A DNA stretch of 64,000 nt from Eurosta solidaginis (lineage: Eukaryota > Arthropoda > Insecta > Diptera > Tephritidae). Where the stretch lies: assembly GCF_040869045.1 (NCBI RefSeq), contig NC_090319.1:302114998-302178997 (forward strand). Direction: 5' to 3'. A program made the translations under genes and the position numbers. The notes under the pieces were generated by a model that worked only from the letters and a program-made list of their open reading frames with translations, did not search any database and had not been told where the DNA came from. Below are positions 22,616 to 33,500 of this stretch, one piece after another. Within the stretch, counting starts at the first letter, position 1. The number at the start of each line of letters is the position of its first letter.

Positions 22616-25514
22616 TATACTCAGTTGAGCAAAGCTCACAGAGTATATTAAGTTTGATTGGATAACGGTTGGTTGTACATATATAAAGGAATCGAGATAG
22701 ATATAGACTTCCATATATCAAAATAATCAGGATCGAAAAAAAATTTGATTGAGCCATGTCCGTCTGTCCGTCCGTTAACACGATCACTGAGTATATTTTG
22801 AGGTATCTTGATGAAATTTGGTATGTAGATTCCTGAGCACTCATCTCAGATCGCTGTTTAAAATGAACGATATCGGACTATAACCACGCCCACTTTTTCG
22901 ATATCGAAAATTTCGAAAAACCGAAAAATTGCGATAATTCATTACAAAAGAGAGATAAAGCGACGAAACTTGGTAGATGAGTTGAACTTATGACGTAGAA
23001 TAGAAAATTAGTAAAATTTTGGACAATGGGCGTGGCACCGCCCACTTTTAAAAGAAGGTAATTTAAAATTTTGCAAACTGTAATTTGGCAGTCGTTGAAG
23101 ATATCATGATGAAATTTGGCAGGAACGTTACTCCTATTACTATATATACGCTTAATAAAAATTAGCAAAATCGGAGAAGGACCACGCCCACTTTTAAAAA
23201 AAAAAATTTTTTAAGTAAAATTTTAACAAAAAATTTAATATCTTTACAGTATATAAGTAAATTATGTCATCATTCAACTCCAGTAATGATATAGTGCAAC
23301 AAAATACAAAAATAAAAGAAAATTTCAAAATGGGCGTGGCTCCGACCTTTTTGTCTAGGATACCTTTAACGCCATAAGTCGAACAAAAATTAACATGGGC
23401 GAAATCGGTTGATGCCACGCCCATTTTTTATACACAGTCGTCCGTCTGTCCTTCCGCATGGCCGTTAACACGATAACTTGAGCAGAAATCGACATATCTT
23501 TAATGAACTTAGTTCACGTGCTTACTTGAACTCACTTTATCTTGGTATGAAAAATGAACGAAATCCGACTATGACCACGCCCACTTTTTCGATATCGAAA
23601 ATTACGAAAAATGAAAAAAAATGCCATAATTCTATACCAAATACGAAAAAAGGGATGAAACATGGTAAGGTAATTGGATTGTTTTATTGACGCGAAATAT
23701 AACTTTAGAAAAAACTTTATAAAATGGTTGTGACACCTACCATATGAAGTAGAAGAAAATGAAAAAAGTTCTGCAGGGCGAAATAAAAAACCCTTAAAAT
23801 CTTGGCAGGTATTACATATATAAATAAATTAGCGGAATCCAACAGATGATGTTCTGGGTCACCCTGGTCCACATTTTGGTCGATATCTGGAAAACGCCTT
23901 CACATATACAACTACCACCACTCCCTTTTAAAACTCTCATTAATACCTTTAATTTGATACCCATATCGTACAAACTCATTCTAGAGTCACCCCTGGTCCA
24001 CCTTTATGGTGATATCTCGAAAAGGCGTCCACCTATAGAACTAAGGCCCACTCCCTTTTAAAATACTTATTAACTCCTTTCGTTTGATACCCATATTGCA
24101 CAAACGAATTCTAGAGTCACCCCTGACCCACCTTTATGGCGATATCACGAAACGGCGTCTACCAATGGAACTAAGGATTACTCTCTTTTAAAATACTCAT
24201 TAAAACCTTTCTTTTGATACTCATATCGTACAAACACATTCTAGAGTCACCCCTGGTCCACCTTTATGGCGATATTTCGAAACGGCGTCCACCTATAGAA
24301 CTAAGGCTTACTCCCTTTTAAAATACTCATTAACACCTTTCATTTGATACCCATATCGTACAAACTTATTCTAAAGTCACCCCTGGTCCACCTTTATGGC
24401 GATATCTCGAAAAGGCGAACACCTATAAAACGAAGGCCCACTCCCTTTTAAAAATACTCATTAACACCATTCATTTGATACCCATGTCGTACTAACAAAG
24501 TCTAGAGTCACCCCTGGTCCACCTTTATTGCGATACCTCGAAAAGGCGTCCACCTATAGAACTAAGGCCCACTCCCTTTTAAAATACTCACTAACTCCTT
24601 TCGTTTGACACCCATATTGCACAAACGAATTCTAAAGTCACCCCTGGTCCACCTTTATGGCGATATCTCGAAAAGGCGAACACCTATAAAACGAAGGCCC
24701 ACTCCCTTTTAAAAATACTCATTAACACCATTCATTTGATACCCATATCGTACTAACAAAGTCTAGAGTCACACCTGGTCCACCTTTATTGCGATACCTC
24801 GAAAAGGCGTCCACCTATAGAACTAAGGCCCACTCCCTTTTAAAATACTCACTAACTCCTTTCGTTTGACACCCATATTGCACAAACGAATTCTAGAGTC
24901 ACCCCTGGCCCACCTTTATGGCGATATTTCGAAAATGCGACCACCTATACAACAACCACCACTCCCTTTTAAAACCCTCATTAATACCTTTAATTTGATA
25001 CCCATATCGTACAAATACATTCTAGATTCACCCCTGGTCCACCTTTATGGCGATATTTCGAAACGGCGTCCACCTTTGGGACTAAGGATTACTCCCTTTT
25101 AAAATACTTATTAACACCTTTCTTTTGATAGCCATATTGGACATACAAATTCTAGGGTCACCCCTGGTCCACCTTTATGGCGATATCTCGAAACGGCGTC
25201 CACCTATGGAACTAAGGATTACTCCCTTTTAAAATACTCACTAGCACCTTTTATTTGATACCCATATCGTACAAACGCATTCTAGAGTCACCCCTGGTCC
25301 ACCTTTATGGCGATATCTCGAAAAGGCGTCCACCTGTAGAACTATGGCCCAAACCCTTTAATACCTTCCATTTGATACCCATGTCATACAAACACATTCC
25401 AGGGTTACCCTAAGTTCATTTTCCTACATGGTGATTTTCCCTTATTTTGTCTCCGAAGCTCTCAGCTGAGTATGTAATGTTCGGTTACACCCGACTTAGC
25501 CTTCCTTACTTGTT
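22616..25514 (+). mobile_element. family A element, complete copy (A3), helentron/DINE-like
   Basis: The 5' end is TTATACTCAGTTGAGC with subterminal repeat ATACTCAGTTGAG (22617-22629). Its partner CTCAGCTGAGTAT lies at 25461-25473, just before a hairpin (GTTCGGTTACACCCGAC, 25479-25495) and the 3' end CCTTCCTTACTTGTT. The interior has GCCATGTCCGTCTGTCCGTC at 22753, several TTTCGATATCGAAAA blocks and a tandem array. There are no long frames. Subterminal inverted repeats, central tandem repeats and a 3' hairpin are the hallmarks of helentron-associated elements such as Drosophila DINE-1. The membership is inference. Confidence 0.8.
23870..25400. repeat. 130-bp tandem array inside A3, about 11 units
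   Basis: The anchor CCTTTATGGCGATAT recurs at 24001, 24131, 24261, 24391, 24522, 24652, 24783, 24913, 25042, 25172 and 25302, giving a 130-bp period. Each unit has TTTGATACCCATATCGTACA, CTAGAGTCACCCCTGGTCCA and GGCCCACTCCCTTTTAAAAT. Units at 24391-24651 and 24652-24912 form a duplicated dimer of 261 bp. Short frames such as 24866-25102 are repeat translation. Confidence 0.95.
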
Positions 25515-25544
25515 TTGATAGTCTTTAGAGTTAAGGAGAAAACG

Positions 25545-26822
25545 CCTGCTACCCATTTGTTTGTACGGTACGGGTATCAAATGAAAGGTGTTAATGAGTA
25601 TTTTAAAAGGGCGTGGGCCTTAGTTCTATAGGTGGACGCCTTTTCGAGATATCGGCCAAAATGTGGACCAGGGTGACCCAGAACATCATCTGTTGGATTC
25701 CGCTAATTTATTTATATATGTAATACCTGTCAAGATTCCAAGGGCTTTTAATTTCGCTCTGCAGAACTTTTTCATTTTCTTCTACTTAATATGGTAGGTG
25801 TTACACCCATTTTACAAAGTTGTTTCCAAAGTTATGTTTTGTGTCAATAAACCAATCCAATTGCTATGTTTCATCCCTTTTTTCATATTTGGTATTGAAT
25901 TATGGCATTTTTTCATTTTTCGTAATTTTCGATATCGCAAAAGTGGGCGTGGTCATAGTCGGATTTCGTTCATTTTGTATGCCAAGATAAAGTGAGTTCA
26001 GATAAGTACGTGAACTAAGTTCAGTAAAGATATGTCGATTTTTGCACAAGTTATCGTGTTAACGGCCATGCGGAAGGACAGACGGACGACTGTGTATACA
26101 AACTGGGCGTGGCTTCAACCGATTTCGCCCATTTTCACAGAAAACAGTTAACATCATAAAATCTATGCCCCTACCAAATTTCAAAGGGATTGGTAAATTT
26201 TTGTTCGACTTATGGCATTAAAAGTATCCTAGACAAATTAAAAGAAAAAGGGCGGAGCCACGCCCATTTTGAAATTTTCTTTTATTTTTGTATTTTGTTA
26301 CACCATATCATTACTGGAGTTGAATGTTGACATAATTTACTTATATACTGTAAAGATATTAAGTTTTTTGTTAAAATTTTAATTTAAAAAATTTTTTTTT
26401 TAAAAGTGGGCGTGGTCCTTCTCCGATTTTGCTAATTTTTATTAAGCGTACATATAGTAATATTAGTAACGTTACTGCCATATTTCATCATGATATCTTC
26501 AACGACTGCCAAATTACAGCTTGCAAAATTTTTAAATTACCTTCTTTTAAAAGTGGGCGGTGCCACGCCGTTGTCCAAAATTTTACTAATTTTCTATTCT
26601 GCGTCATAAGTTCAACTCACGGTTTTTCGAAATTTTCGATATCGAAAAAGTGGGCGTGGTTATAGTCCGATATCGTTCATTTTAAATAGCGATCTGAGAT
26701 GGGTGCTCAGGAACCTACATGCCAAATTTCATCAAGATACCTCAATATTTACTCAAGTTATCGTGTTAACGGACGGGCGGACGGACGGACGTACGGACGG
26801 ACATGCTCAACTGAGTATAAAA
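25545..26822 (-). mobile_element. family A repeat (A4), inverted relative to A3
   Basis: It begins inside one 130-bp unit (TATCAAATGAAAGGTGTTAA) only about 30 bp from the 3' end of A3. It continues through CAGAACATCATCTGTTGGAT, the TTTCGATATCGAAAAAGTGG block and an ACGG run, and ends GCTCAACTGAGTATAAAAAT at 26822. The hairpin end and array are missing and a short deletion lies near 26610. With A3 it forms a large inverted repeat. Confidence 0.85.
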
Positions 26823-27703
26823 ATCGAATTGCTTGTGTTTTTGTTGCATATTTTTTTATCAGAAGAAAAGAAGCGCAACAAAATAAAATTATTAATTTTA
26901 TGAATGAAAATAGAAAACAAAAAAATGCGTTGAGCTACGTGAGGAACACAAAGGTCTTTCTGTGTTGTAGCTGCATATTCAGTGACACACCTCACCTCTT
27001 CCGCTAATGGCACGCAACAATTCTTATTGTATTTATGTATGACTGATAAGCCAAATTTAGGATAACAACAGCAATTAGGATCACATCAAAATAAAAATAC
27101 AAATATATGCGTTTAGATATAGACGCAGACAGACTGGTTGCACGCTCGCTGCCAGAGGCGCGGTCATTTTGAAGTGTCTAATTGATTTCACAGCAGGTAG
27201 AGAGAGAGTCAGGATAATTGGTACAATACATTGTGGCGCATTCTTGCAGAAGATGAGTAGTTGAAGTCAATGAACAGGTACATTAGTACAAAGCGAGATA
27301 CAAACACATTTCTTGAGACACTCTAACAGACCCATTCATACTCCTCAACACACCGGAAATAAATATCGGAAATTGCTTGTTATCTTTCGAAATTTATTAC
27401 TTTACAAATTGTTTGTTGTTTTTTTTTTTATTTGGTTACTTAACTGAACCCTACAATTAAATTAGTTAATTTTGTTGTGCGTTCGTTTAGACGCCATCGT
27501 CTGTCGGCGCGGACAATAATCGCTTAGACATTTATGACAATGTCTTTAGAATTGCGTGCCCATTCACTTGCAATCTTAATTGCATAAGTTTTTGTTTATG
27601 CTATGTTCGTTTGATATGTAATATTTTTTTCTAATATACTCTTTCAAGCGCTTTTTATGATAATATTAAAGAAGTTTGTTTGTTGTTCAACATTTATTTG
27701 CAG
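26823..27703 (+). other. intron upstream of the C15-like exon
   Basis: No repeat recognised except the end of A4. The stretch ends with a T-rich tract (TTTGTTTGTTGTTCAACATT) and the splice acceptor TTTGCAG (AG at 27702-27703). It contains AT-rich homeodomain-type sites such as TCTAATTGATTTC near 27178 and TTAATTGC near 27577; regulatory function is untested. Confidence 0.6.
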
Positions 27704-27932
27704 CTGCTTTTCCCATCACACGTCGCATTGGTCATCCATATCAAAATCGTACACCTCCGAAGCGGAAAAAGCCCCGCACCTCCTTCACACGCATTCAAGT
27801 TGCCGAATTGGAGAAACGTTTTCACAAACAAAAATATTTAGCTTCTGCCGAACGAGCGGCGTTAGCGCGGGGTCTTAAAATGACCGATGCTCAAGTGAAA
27901 ACCTGGTTTCAAAATCGTCGCACGAAGTGGAG
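27704..27932 (+). CDS. C15: TLX/HOX11-class homeobox exon (C15/clawless ortholog), partial
   Basis: Internal exon of a homeodomain transcription factor acting in the nucleus. Translation gives [20 protein letters not shown], then a homeodomain with [19 protein letters not shown] in its N-terminal arm and helix 1, and a recognition helix with [12 protein letters not shown]. Thr at homeodomain position 47 (KTWFQNRR rather than KIWFQNRR), with Gln50 and Asn51, is the TLX/HOX11 signature. In Drosophila, C15 acts in distal leg patterning and in the amnioserosa. The acceptor is TTTGCAG before 27704 and the donor AG/GTGAGT at 27932/27933. The exon starts with two bases of a split codon and ends after two bases of the codon for Arg57, so the last homeodomain residues lie in a later exon. 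Neither neighbouring exon was found in the window, implying introns of at least 27 kb upstream and 36 kb downstream. The ATG at 27676 is intronic and not a start. High confidence in class, slightly less in the one-to-one ortholog. Confidence 0.95.
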
Positions 27933-28244
27933 GTGAGTGGTGTTTTTTTAAATAAAAAATAAGCTGTTGTTTTAGAAAAGTTTAAAATTGTATTTATTTT
28001 ATTAATATAACGATACTTAAACAAGCTGGTCGTAATTAATAATCTGATCGGAAAGAAAATCTTTAATCATGAAGTTTCTTAGGCTGATGAAGCTGTATCC
28101 GATAAAAAATTTAAATTCGTTACACAGGCACACAAAGAGAAAATTTGTCTGTATTTTCGACATGCTGAATTCTAATCTGAAGCCTGTTTATCTTTCGAAA
28201 ACTTCCAAACTGTTTAGGTAAATTAGCTAATATAATAAAATATG
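27933..28244 (+). other. intron immediately downstream of the exon
   Basis: Starts with the donor GTGAGT; AT-rich, no repeat recognised up to the family B copy. Confidence 0.6.
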
Positions 28245-28472
28245 AGAGGGAAAATACCCCGCGGGTTGGGGGGCTTTGAATATACCCGCGGCAGGTATGC
28301 CTATCGTAAGAGGCGACTAAAATACCAAATTCATTCAAGCGGTTGTGTAGCGCAACCCTTTCAAGGGGTTGCCAGCGCAATATATAGCTTCTCCAACCCA
28401 ATTGTCAAACTCACCTATCCGTGGCGAATCCTGTTTATTTAACAGCCGAGGCTCTGGCGACCCAAAGTTCCT

Positions 28473-29583
28473 GTTGGTATTGTTGTTGTTGTAGCAGTGC
28501 TTCGCCCCACCTAATAGTTGCGACCGATCACAAATTGTCATCAATATCCCCTAACGGGAGTCCAAGGAAACTTTCTGTTTCAACAGAGGTGGACCATAAT
28601 GAAAGGCGTGTTAGAGGCGTTGGTTACACATTACAATTAAAGAGATGGTTGGTGTCATGTGGGAACACATTCCAAGCGGGGCATATATTTTGTATGTCGG
28701 GGTTGATTCTGGATAGGTAAGTGTTTAACCTGTTACAGTATCCAGAACGAAGTTGAGATAAAGTGACTCGCGTTTCCCTGGGGAGTATGCGTTCCTCCTC
28801 TGCAAGTTTTGGGTACTGTTCTTTGAGTACTGGATTCACCGGGCAATTCCTGGCATAAAGGTCCGACGCCTGTTTGTGGAGTTCACCAAGGACCTGCTTG
28901 TGTTTTTTGGCTTCATACGGCTGAGTTATAAGGTGCCGTATTTCCTCAAAATGCTTACGGAAATGACTCCTTAAACCCCTAGTCGGTGTTGGTTCATCAA
29001 TCAGATGTCTGTTGGGATGCCCAGGTTTCTGGGTATTCAACAGGAACTGTTTGGTTAGCATCTCATTTCTCTCCCGGATGGGGAGTATTCTCGCCTCATT
29101 ATGTAGATGGTGTTCTGGGGACATAACAAGACAGCCCCGTGGCGATTCTGAGAGCAGTATTTTGGCAGGCCTGTAGCTTCTTCCAGTGGGTAGTTTATAG
29201 GCTCGGCGACCATATAGGGGACGCGTAGCATGCAATCGGCTGGCCAATTGCTTTGTATATGGTAATGAGCGTTTCTTTGTCTTTTCCTCAAGTACTGCCA
29301 GCAAGGGATTTAAGGATTTTATTACGACTCTGAATTTTCGGAACAATTGCGGCTGCGTGCTCACCAAAATGTAGATCCTGATCAAACGTCACACACAAGA
29401 TTTTGGGGTGCAGGACAGTCGGTAACGGAGTGCCATCGACGTGGATGTTCAAAATGGTCGACATTTGGGACGTCCATGTTGTAAATAAGGTCGCGGAGGA
29501 TTTAGTCGGTGATAATGCCGGGTTTCGCGAGGCGAAGAAACTGGAGAGGTCAGGGAGGTATCCATTTATTCTGTTGCAGCCAG
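28473..29583 (-). mobile_element. Jockey-like LINE, 5'-truncated (family G)
   Basis: It is bounded by AGTTCCT at 28466-28472 and 29584-29590, a short target duplication consistent with target-primed reverse transcription. The 3' end on the minus strand is GCACTGCTACAACAACAACA. The coding remnant covers the last part of the reverse transcriptase ORF; everything upstream is missing. Confidence 0.85.
28624..29583 (-). pseudogene. Jockey-clade reverse transcriptase, C-terminal part, frameshifted
   Basis: The upstream frame reads INGYLPDLSSFFASRNPALS, PTVLHPKILCVTFDQDLHFG and AAAIVPKIQSRNKILKSLAG. It shifts into a middle frame near 29290 and then into a long frame. The long frame contains EHHLHNEARILPIRERNEML and ends LPRETRVTLSQLRSGYCNRL, CPAWNVFPHDTNHLFNC. 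The LSQLRSGYC and PHDTxHLFxC blocks are the typical Jockey-clade C-terminus. The catalytic YADD motif is not present because of 5' truncation. At least two frameshifts make it non-functional. Confidence 0.85.
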
Positions 29584-29645
29584 AGTTCCTCATTCCAAGG
29601 CCTTCGGGGTCTATCCTTATCGCTACAAAAACAACAACAACAACA

Positions 29646-30329
29646 TGAGATGGAAAAGAATGTCAATCTATACATTAAACGCAGAACGACGTTTGCCAAC
29701 AATTGATACTTTGGACTAAGTAGGCAGTTGAGAAGAAATGATGATCTGCTTGCATGCCAAAGGGATGGCTGACGTGCTTTGCGATGAGGAATTAAAATCG
29801 GCCAGGCAGTCAAGACTCAATCTGTAATAACGTTTGTCCAAACTTTTATTCCGTGTTTAAGGAAATATTTGTGGTGAGACGTCTTTGCCAGGTCAATTAT
29901 TGAGAAACTTTTCTTTCCGGAAAATTGAGCAGGCCCGACCTATTCTAAAAAAGTGTATGTAATTCTGGGGTGGGGTATAGACATCAGAGTGATACAGAGG
30001 TCAGGGTGAACAACAGAGGAAGGGGAGAAGGATAGAGAGTAACACAGGGAGATGTAGAGGGCTTGACAGCGGAAGAATATTGGTCATTAGTCATAATTCA
30101 TTAAAGTAGATTTTTCAAATAATATGATATATTAACACATTTATCCCCTTTTTATAGTTCCAAATCACTCAATAAATATCTGCATTGGAAATATCTACAA
30201 CCTTTTTAAGCGAATTCTGATCCAGGCGAAAATTCAAAACATTTTAGCTGGTCCCTTTCCGCATTACCGGCCTTCCGATGCCTGCATTGTCTAAATGTAC
30301 TCTTTTGAATCTATGGTGATAAAATTCCC
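29646..30329. other. unclassified non-coding DNA
   Basis: No gene or repeat recognised; a purine-rich patch lies at 29990-30080. Confidence 0.4.
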
Positions 30330-30680
30330 GTAAGGCAGGTTAGGAAGCTTAGAATACACCCGCTGCAGGTATGCCTGTAATAAGAGGCAAGTAAAATACC
30401 CAAATGATTCAAGAGGCTCAATTTATAGCTTCTCCAACCCAATGGTCAACCTCACCTTACCGCGGCGAATCCTGTTTTTTTGGCGACCCCAAGTTCCTCA
30501 AGAAAGTAGGGGGTTGGAGGTGGAATAGCCTTGGAGGTTCAATGTGGTCACATAAAATTGTTCTCGAGATGATAGGCCCTGTACCTTAAGGGTGCTTGTT
30601 CTCTATCCGACAAAGGACCATCAATCGCGATAACACCCACCAAAACCTTCGGGAAGTGTTTTTATCACTACAACAAAGCA
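30330..30680 (+). mobile_element. family B repeat (B5)
   Basis: Recognised by GCTGCAGGTATGCCTGTAAT, CTTCTCCAACCCAATGGTCA, CGCGGCGAATCCTGTTTTTT, AAACCTTCGGGAAGTGTTTT and a decayed tail CACTACAACAAAGC. The middle contains a short G-rich insertion absent from B1. Confidence 0.7.
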
Positions 30681-30767
30681 TTCTCATGGTCGAAGCCTTT
30701 AAGGCTAGTACCCGTTTTGTTTTGTTAAGATCGTAATTATCATATATGTATGTATGTATGTATATCT

Positions 30768-31365
30768 ATCTTAATATATATAAATTTCATGTCACTTTGT
30801 TTGTCCGCGATGGACTCCTAAACTATTTAATGAATTTTAATCAAATTTGCACACCGTGTGCAGTTTTATCCAGCTTGAAAGATAGGTAAGCGTTCCTGTG
30901 AGGTTTCTTTCCGAGAAATGGACCAGGGACCGATCTATTCGAACAAATTTTATTCACGGTTAGATTTGTCTTAAATTTGGAATGTATGTATATTTTCCAG
31001 ATAAATATTTACGACACTTTTTTCCGGGAGATGGAGCAGGGACCGACGGGGACTGGAACTGCGACTGGAATTGGGACTGCGACTGGGACTGGGAACAAGG
31101 GATGGAGAAGAGTAAGAAGAACTAGAGAGAAAAGAAAAGAGGGACGGAAAAAAGATAGAGTTAGACGAAGATAGAGAGATAGGGATAGATGGAGCGGAGA
31201 AGAAGTAAAGGAAAAGACGGAGAGGAAGAAAGAGACGCAGAATAAGAGAAAGGCAGAGGGACGAGTGAATAAAAAGATAAGGAAAGGAGAGTAAGAGTTA
31301 AAAACTGTTTAAAAGTTGTGCAGATAGACAAAAGCTAGAGCAGAACAACGTCTGCCGGTTTGCCA
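30768..31365 (+). mobile_element. family C Helitron, internally deleted copy (C1)
   Basis: The 5' end resembles TCTTAATATATATAAATTTC. It is followed by a GGGACTGC/GGGACTGG hexamer run, a long purine-rich tract (31120-31290) and a decayed 3' end GCAGAACAACGTCTGCCGG. This is the same order as the 3' half of the complete copy at 47927-50333. The 129-bp array is absent. Confidence 0.7.
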
Positions 31366-32849
31366 ATGTTAAATATAAAATATAAAAAACCACTCTGTCG
31401 ATTTGTGAGCTAGAGAAATTCTAGTAACTATCGAACTAGTTCATATTTGGCACTTTAGGTCTAGATCTGAATCATATATATTATATTTGTATAACTAGTT
31501 AATGATTTCCCCGCAGAGAGAATATTATCCTTGAATCAGCGTAGCTTTCACCATTTCAAGTTCGAATAAGTGGAATAAAAAAATATTAAGCTGTTAAATC
31601 AGCTGTCTATTTTATAATTAAAATGTTTTTTAAACAAAAAAAGAGCTGTCAAAAATTTCAAAAAGAAAATCCAACATTTAGGTATAAGTTAATTCGTATT
31701 TTTTGCGTGTGCAAAGGCAAAAAAACAAAAGTCCTGGACTCAAGTATTAAATACATATAAAAAAAAAACATTCTAGACAAATTCACTCCCTTTAAATGTG
31801 AACATAAATATTATATAAGTACGTGTATATAATAAAAAAGTGTAAAATGAAAATATGCACTTTAAAAATTCATGAACGCATTAAATGTGAAACAATGAAA
31901 AACGCTACATTTCAATTTGTCTCAGACTGCCATTTTTCTACAATTTTACTCCCTTTTAACACTGAAATACATATCTACTTCTACAGTTTAAACTTACATT
32001 GTAAGTAGCAACAATGCTGAAAATGATTACAAATTTGTGTACAATTTTTATTTTGTGGGCGTGTGAGTAGGTGGAGGGTAGTTATATCTTTCATCGATGC
32101 CATTTTCAACCCTCAAATATGTAGCAAGAAAAAATTTGGCTTTGATAAAGGGCTTATAAATGGCGGCCACAATCTTATAGAATAAGAGGTTCGATTTGCT
32201 TTTGAGAATGGGCAGCAGCAGTAAGGCCACCGCGTTAAACGTGATTTAAACTTTTAGGTCGGCCATAGTGTTTAAAGCACACCAAAATTGAAAGTGGAGA
32301 ATAGTGGATACACACACTTTTTAGTTAATTTTATGCGGGGAAATCGCATAAGTGTAGATAAAGTTATGCACTTAACAGTCCATATAATGCTTAAGTGCTT
32401 TTACTGTGCTTTTCTAGTTTTTCTCTTTCCATGCTGCGCATGCAAGTGAAATAGTTTCAATGTTTTGAGTTTTCGTGCTAAGCTCAATTCTGTACTTTTA
32501 ATTTAAAATGTGGTTGCGTAGGATATACTCGTATGTATGTATCTCTTGTGAGCCAACAATTGCCCCTGTGCAAGTTTCAAAACAGTCATACCCTCGAGAG
32601 AGGAGTGGGTAAAGAAACTAATATGGGGCAGACGGATGACTCGAAGGTAGAAGATGGAGGAGGGTTTTTTTTTTGTCAAGCGTTTGATTTGAGCCGCATG
32701 TTTAAGTTTTCTGATCACTGCAGGGTCCAAGCGGAGGTTGCCGCAATTAAGCATGATGTTCTGTGCTACTACGGTTAGATAAGTCAAAAACGACTACGAT
32801 AAACAAGCGGCTATTAAAGCCTTAAGTTCAACTGTGGTGCGATCGAAAG
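31366..32849. other. unclassified AT-rich DNA
   Basis: No gene or repeat family recognised. Short frames on both strands at 32503-32787 overlap and look spurious. Confidence 0.4.
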
Positions 32850-33500
32850 TGTGGTATGGAATGCCTGACCTCGCTTGCCGTTGCGTCGAACTATTTAAAT
32901 ATAAATATTTTCCTAGGTCGCAGGGCTGCATTATTGGCTATTTCCTTTGCTGGCAAATCTAGTGGAGAGCTCCGAACTCCTCTGGACTTTTTGGAGTTCA
33001 TGGTCTTTGTAAATGCCGGTCCCTAAATTAAAATACTTGTAAACGTTGAAAGCCAGGCTTTTACCGCCAACCTTGCGAAGTACCTTCCTGTGAAAAGGAC
33101 CAGTTCAGCTTTTCTGTGTTGATGCCGAGTCCCAGTTATATATTGTTGATAATTCAACCTCCATTATATTCTGGAGAAACTGAGGGAGTTTTCCCTGCAC
33201 AATAACCTCATGGCTCTCCAACCACATGAGGCGAAGCGAATGGAAAATACCTCCTTGCGGGGTGCCTCTATTTACCAGCCTATAGAGCGCATTTCAATCT
33301 ACCTCCGTGTTAATCTTTCCGCAAGTAAGCAGTTTGTGTAGGAACTCAACTAGGCATGCGTCGATTCACAGGCTCATTAAGGTCAAAGTGAATGCCCCCG
33401 CAATAACATTATTAAAGCCACCTGCTATATCCAAAAATTCCACCAGTGTGCGTTCTTGAAGTGAATCGACCAGTCAACGATAGATGCCAAAGAGTGAAGA
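32850..33500 (-). pseudogene. R1/Loa-like LINE reverse transcriptase fragment
   Basis: On the minus strand, broken frames show LQERTLVEFLDIAGGFNNV (RT motif A, usual form F-L-D-I-x-G-A-F-N-N-V) and RLVNRGTPQGGIFHSL (RT motif B, usual form G-T-P-Q-G-G-V-L-S). These are typical of the R1/Loa group. There are several stops and shifts and no intact domain. Confidence 0.75.

Larger units (their letters stand above)
28245..29645 (+). mobile_element. family B repeat (B4) split by a LINE insertion
   Basis: The 5' part at 28245-28472 has the landmarks of B1 (GGTATGCCTATCGTAAGAGG, TGTAGCGCAACCCTTTCAAG, TCCGTGGCGAATCCTGTTTA, GAGGCTCTGGCGACCC). The 3' part at 29584-29645 ends CCTTCGGGGTCTATCCTTAT and CGCTACAAAAACAACAACAA. 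Between them sits the Jockey-like LINE at 28473-29583, flanked by the duplication AGTTCCT. B4 itself lacks part of its middle relative to B3. Confidence 0.8.

Noticed and set aside
23870..25400. Regular repeats as a CRISPR-like array
   Set aside because: Units are contiguous 130-bp tandem repeats with no unique spacers, in a eukaryotic transposon.
27676..27703. ATG in frame upstream of the homeobox as a possible start
   Set aside because: It precedes a good splice acceptor (TTTGCAG) and encodes a T-rich-tract peptide; the sequence is intronic.
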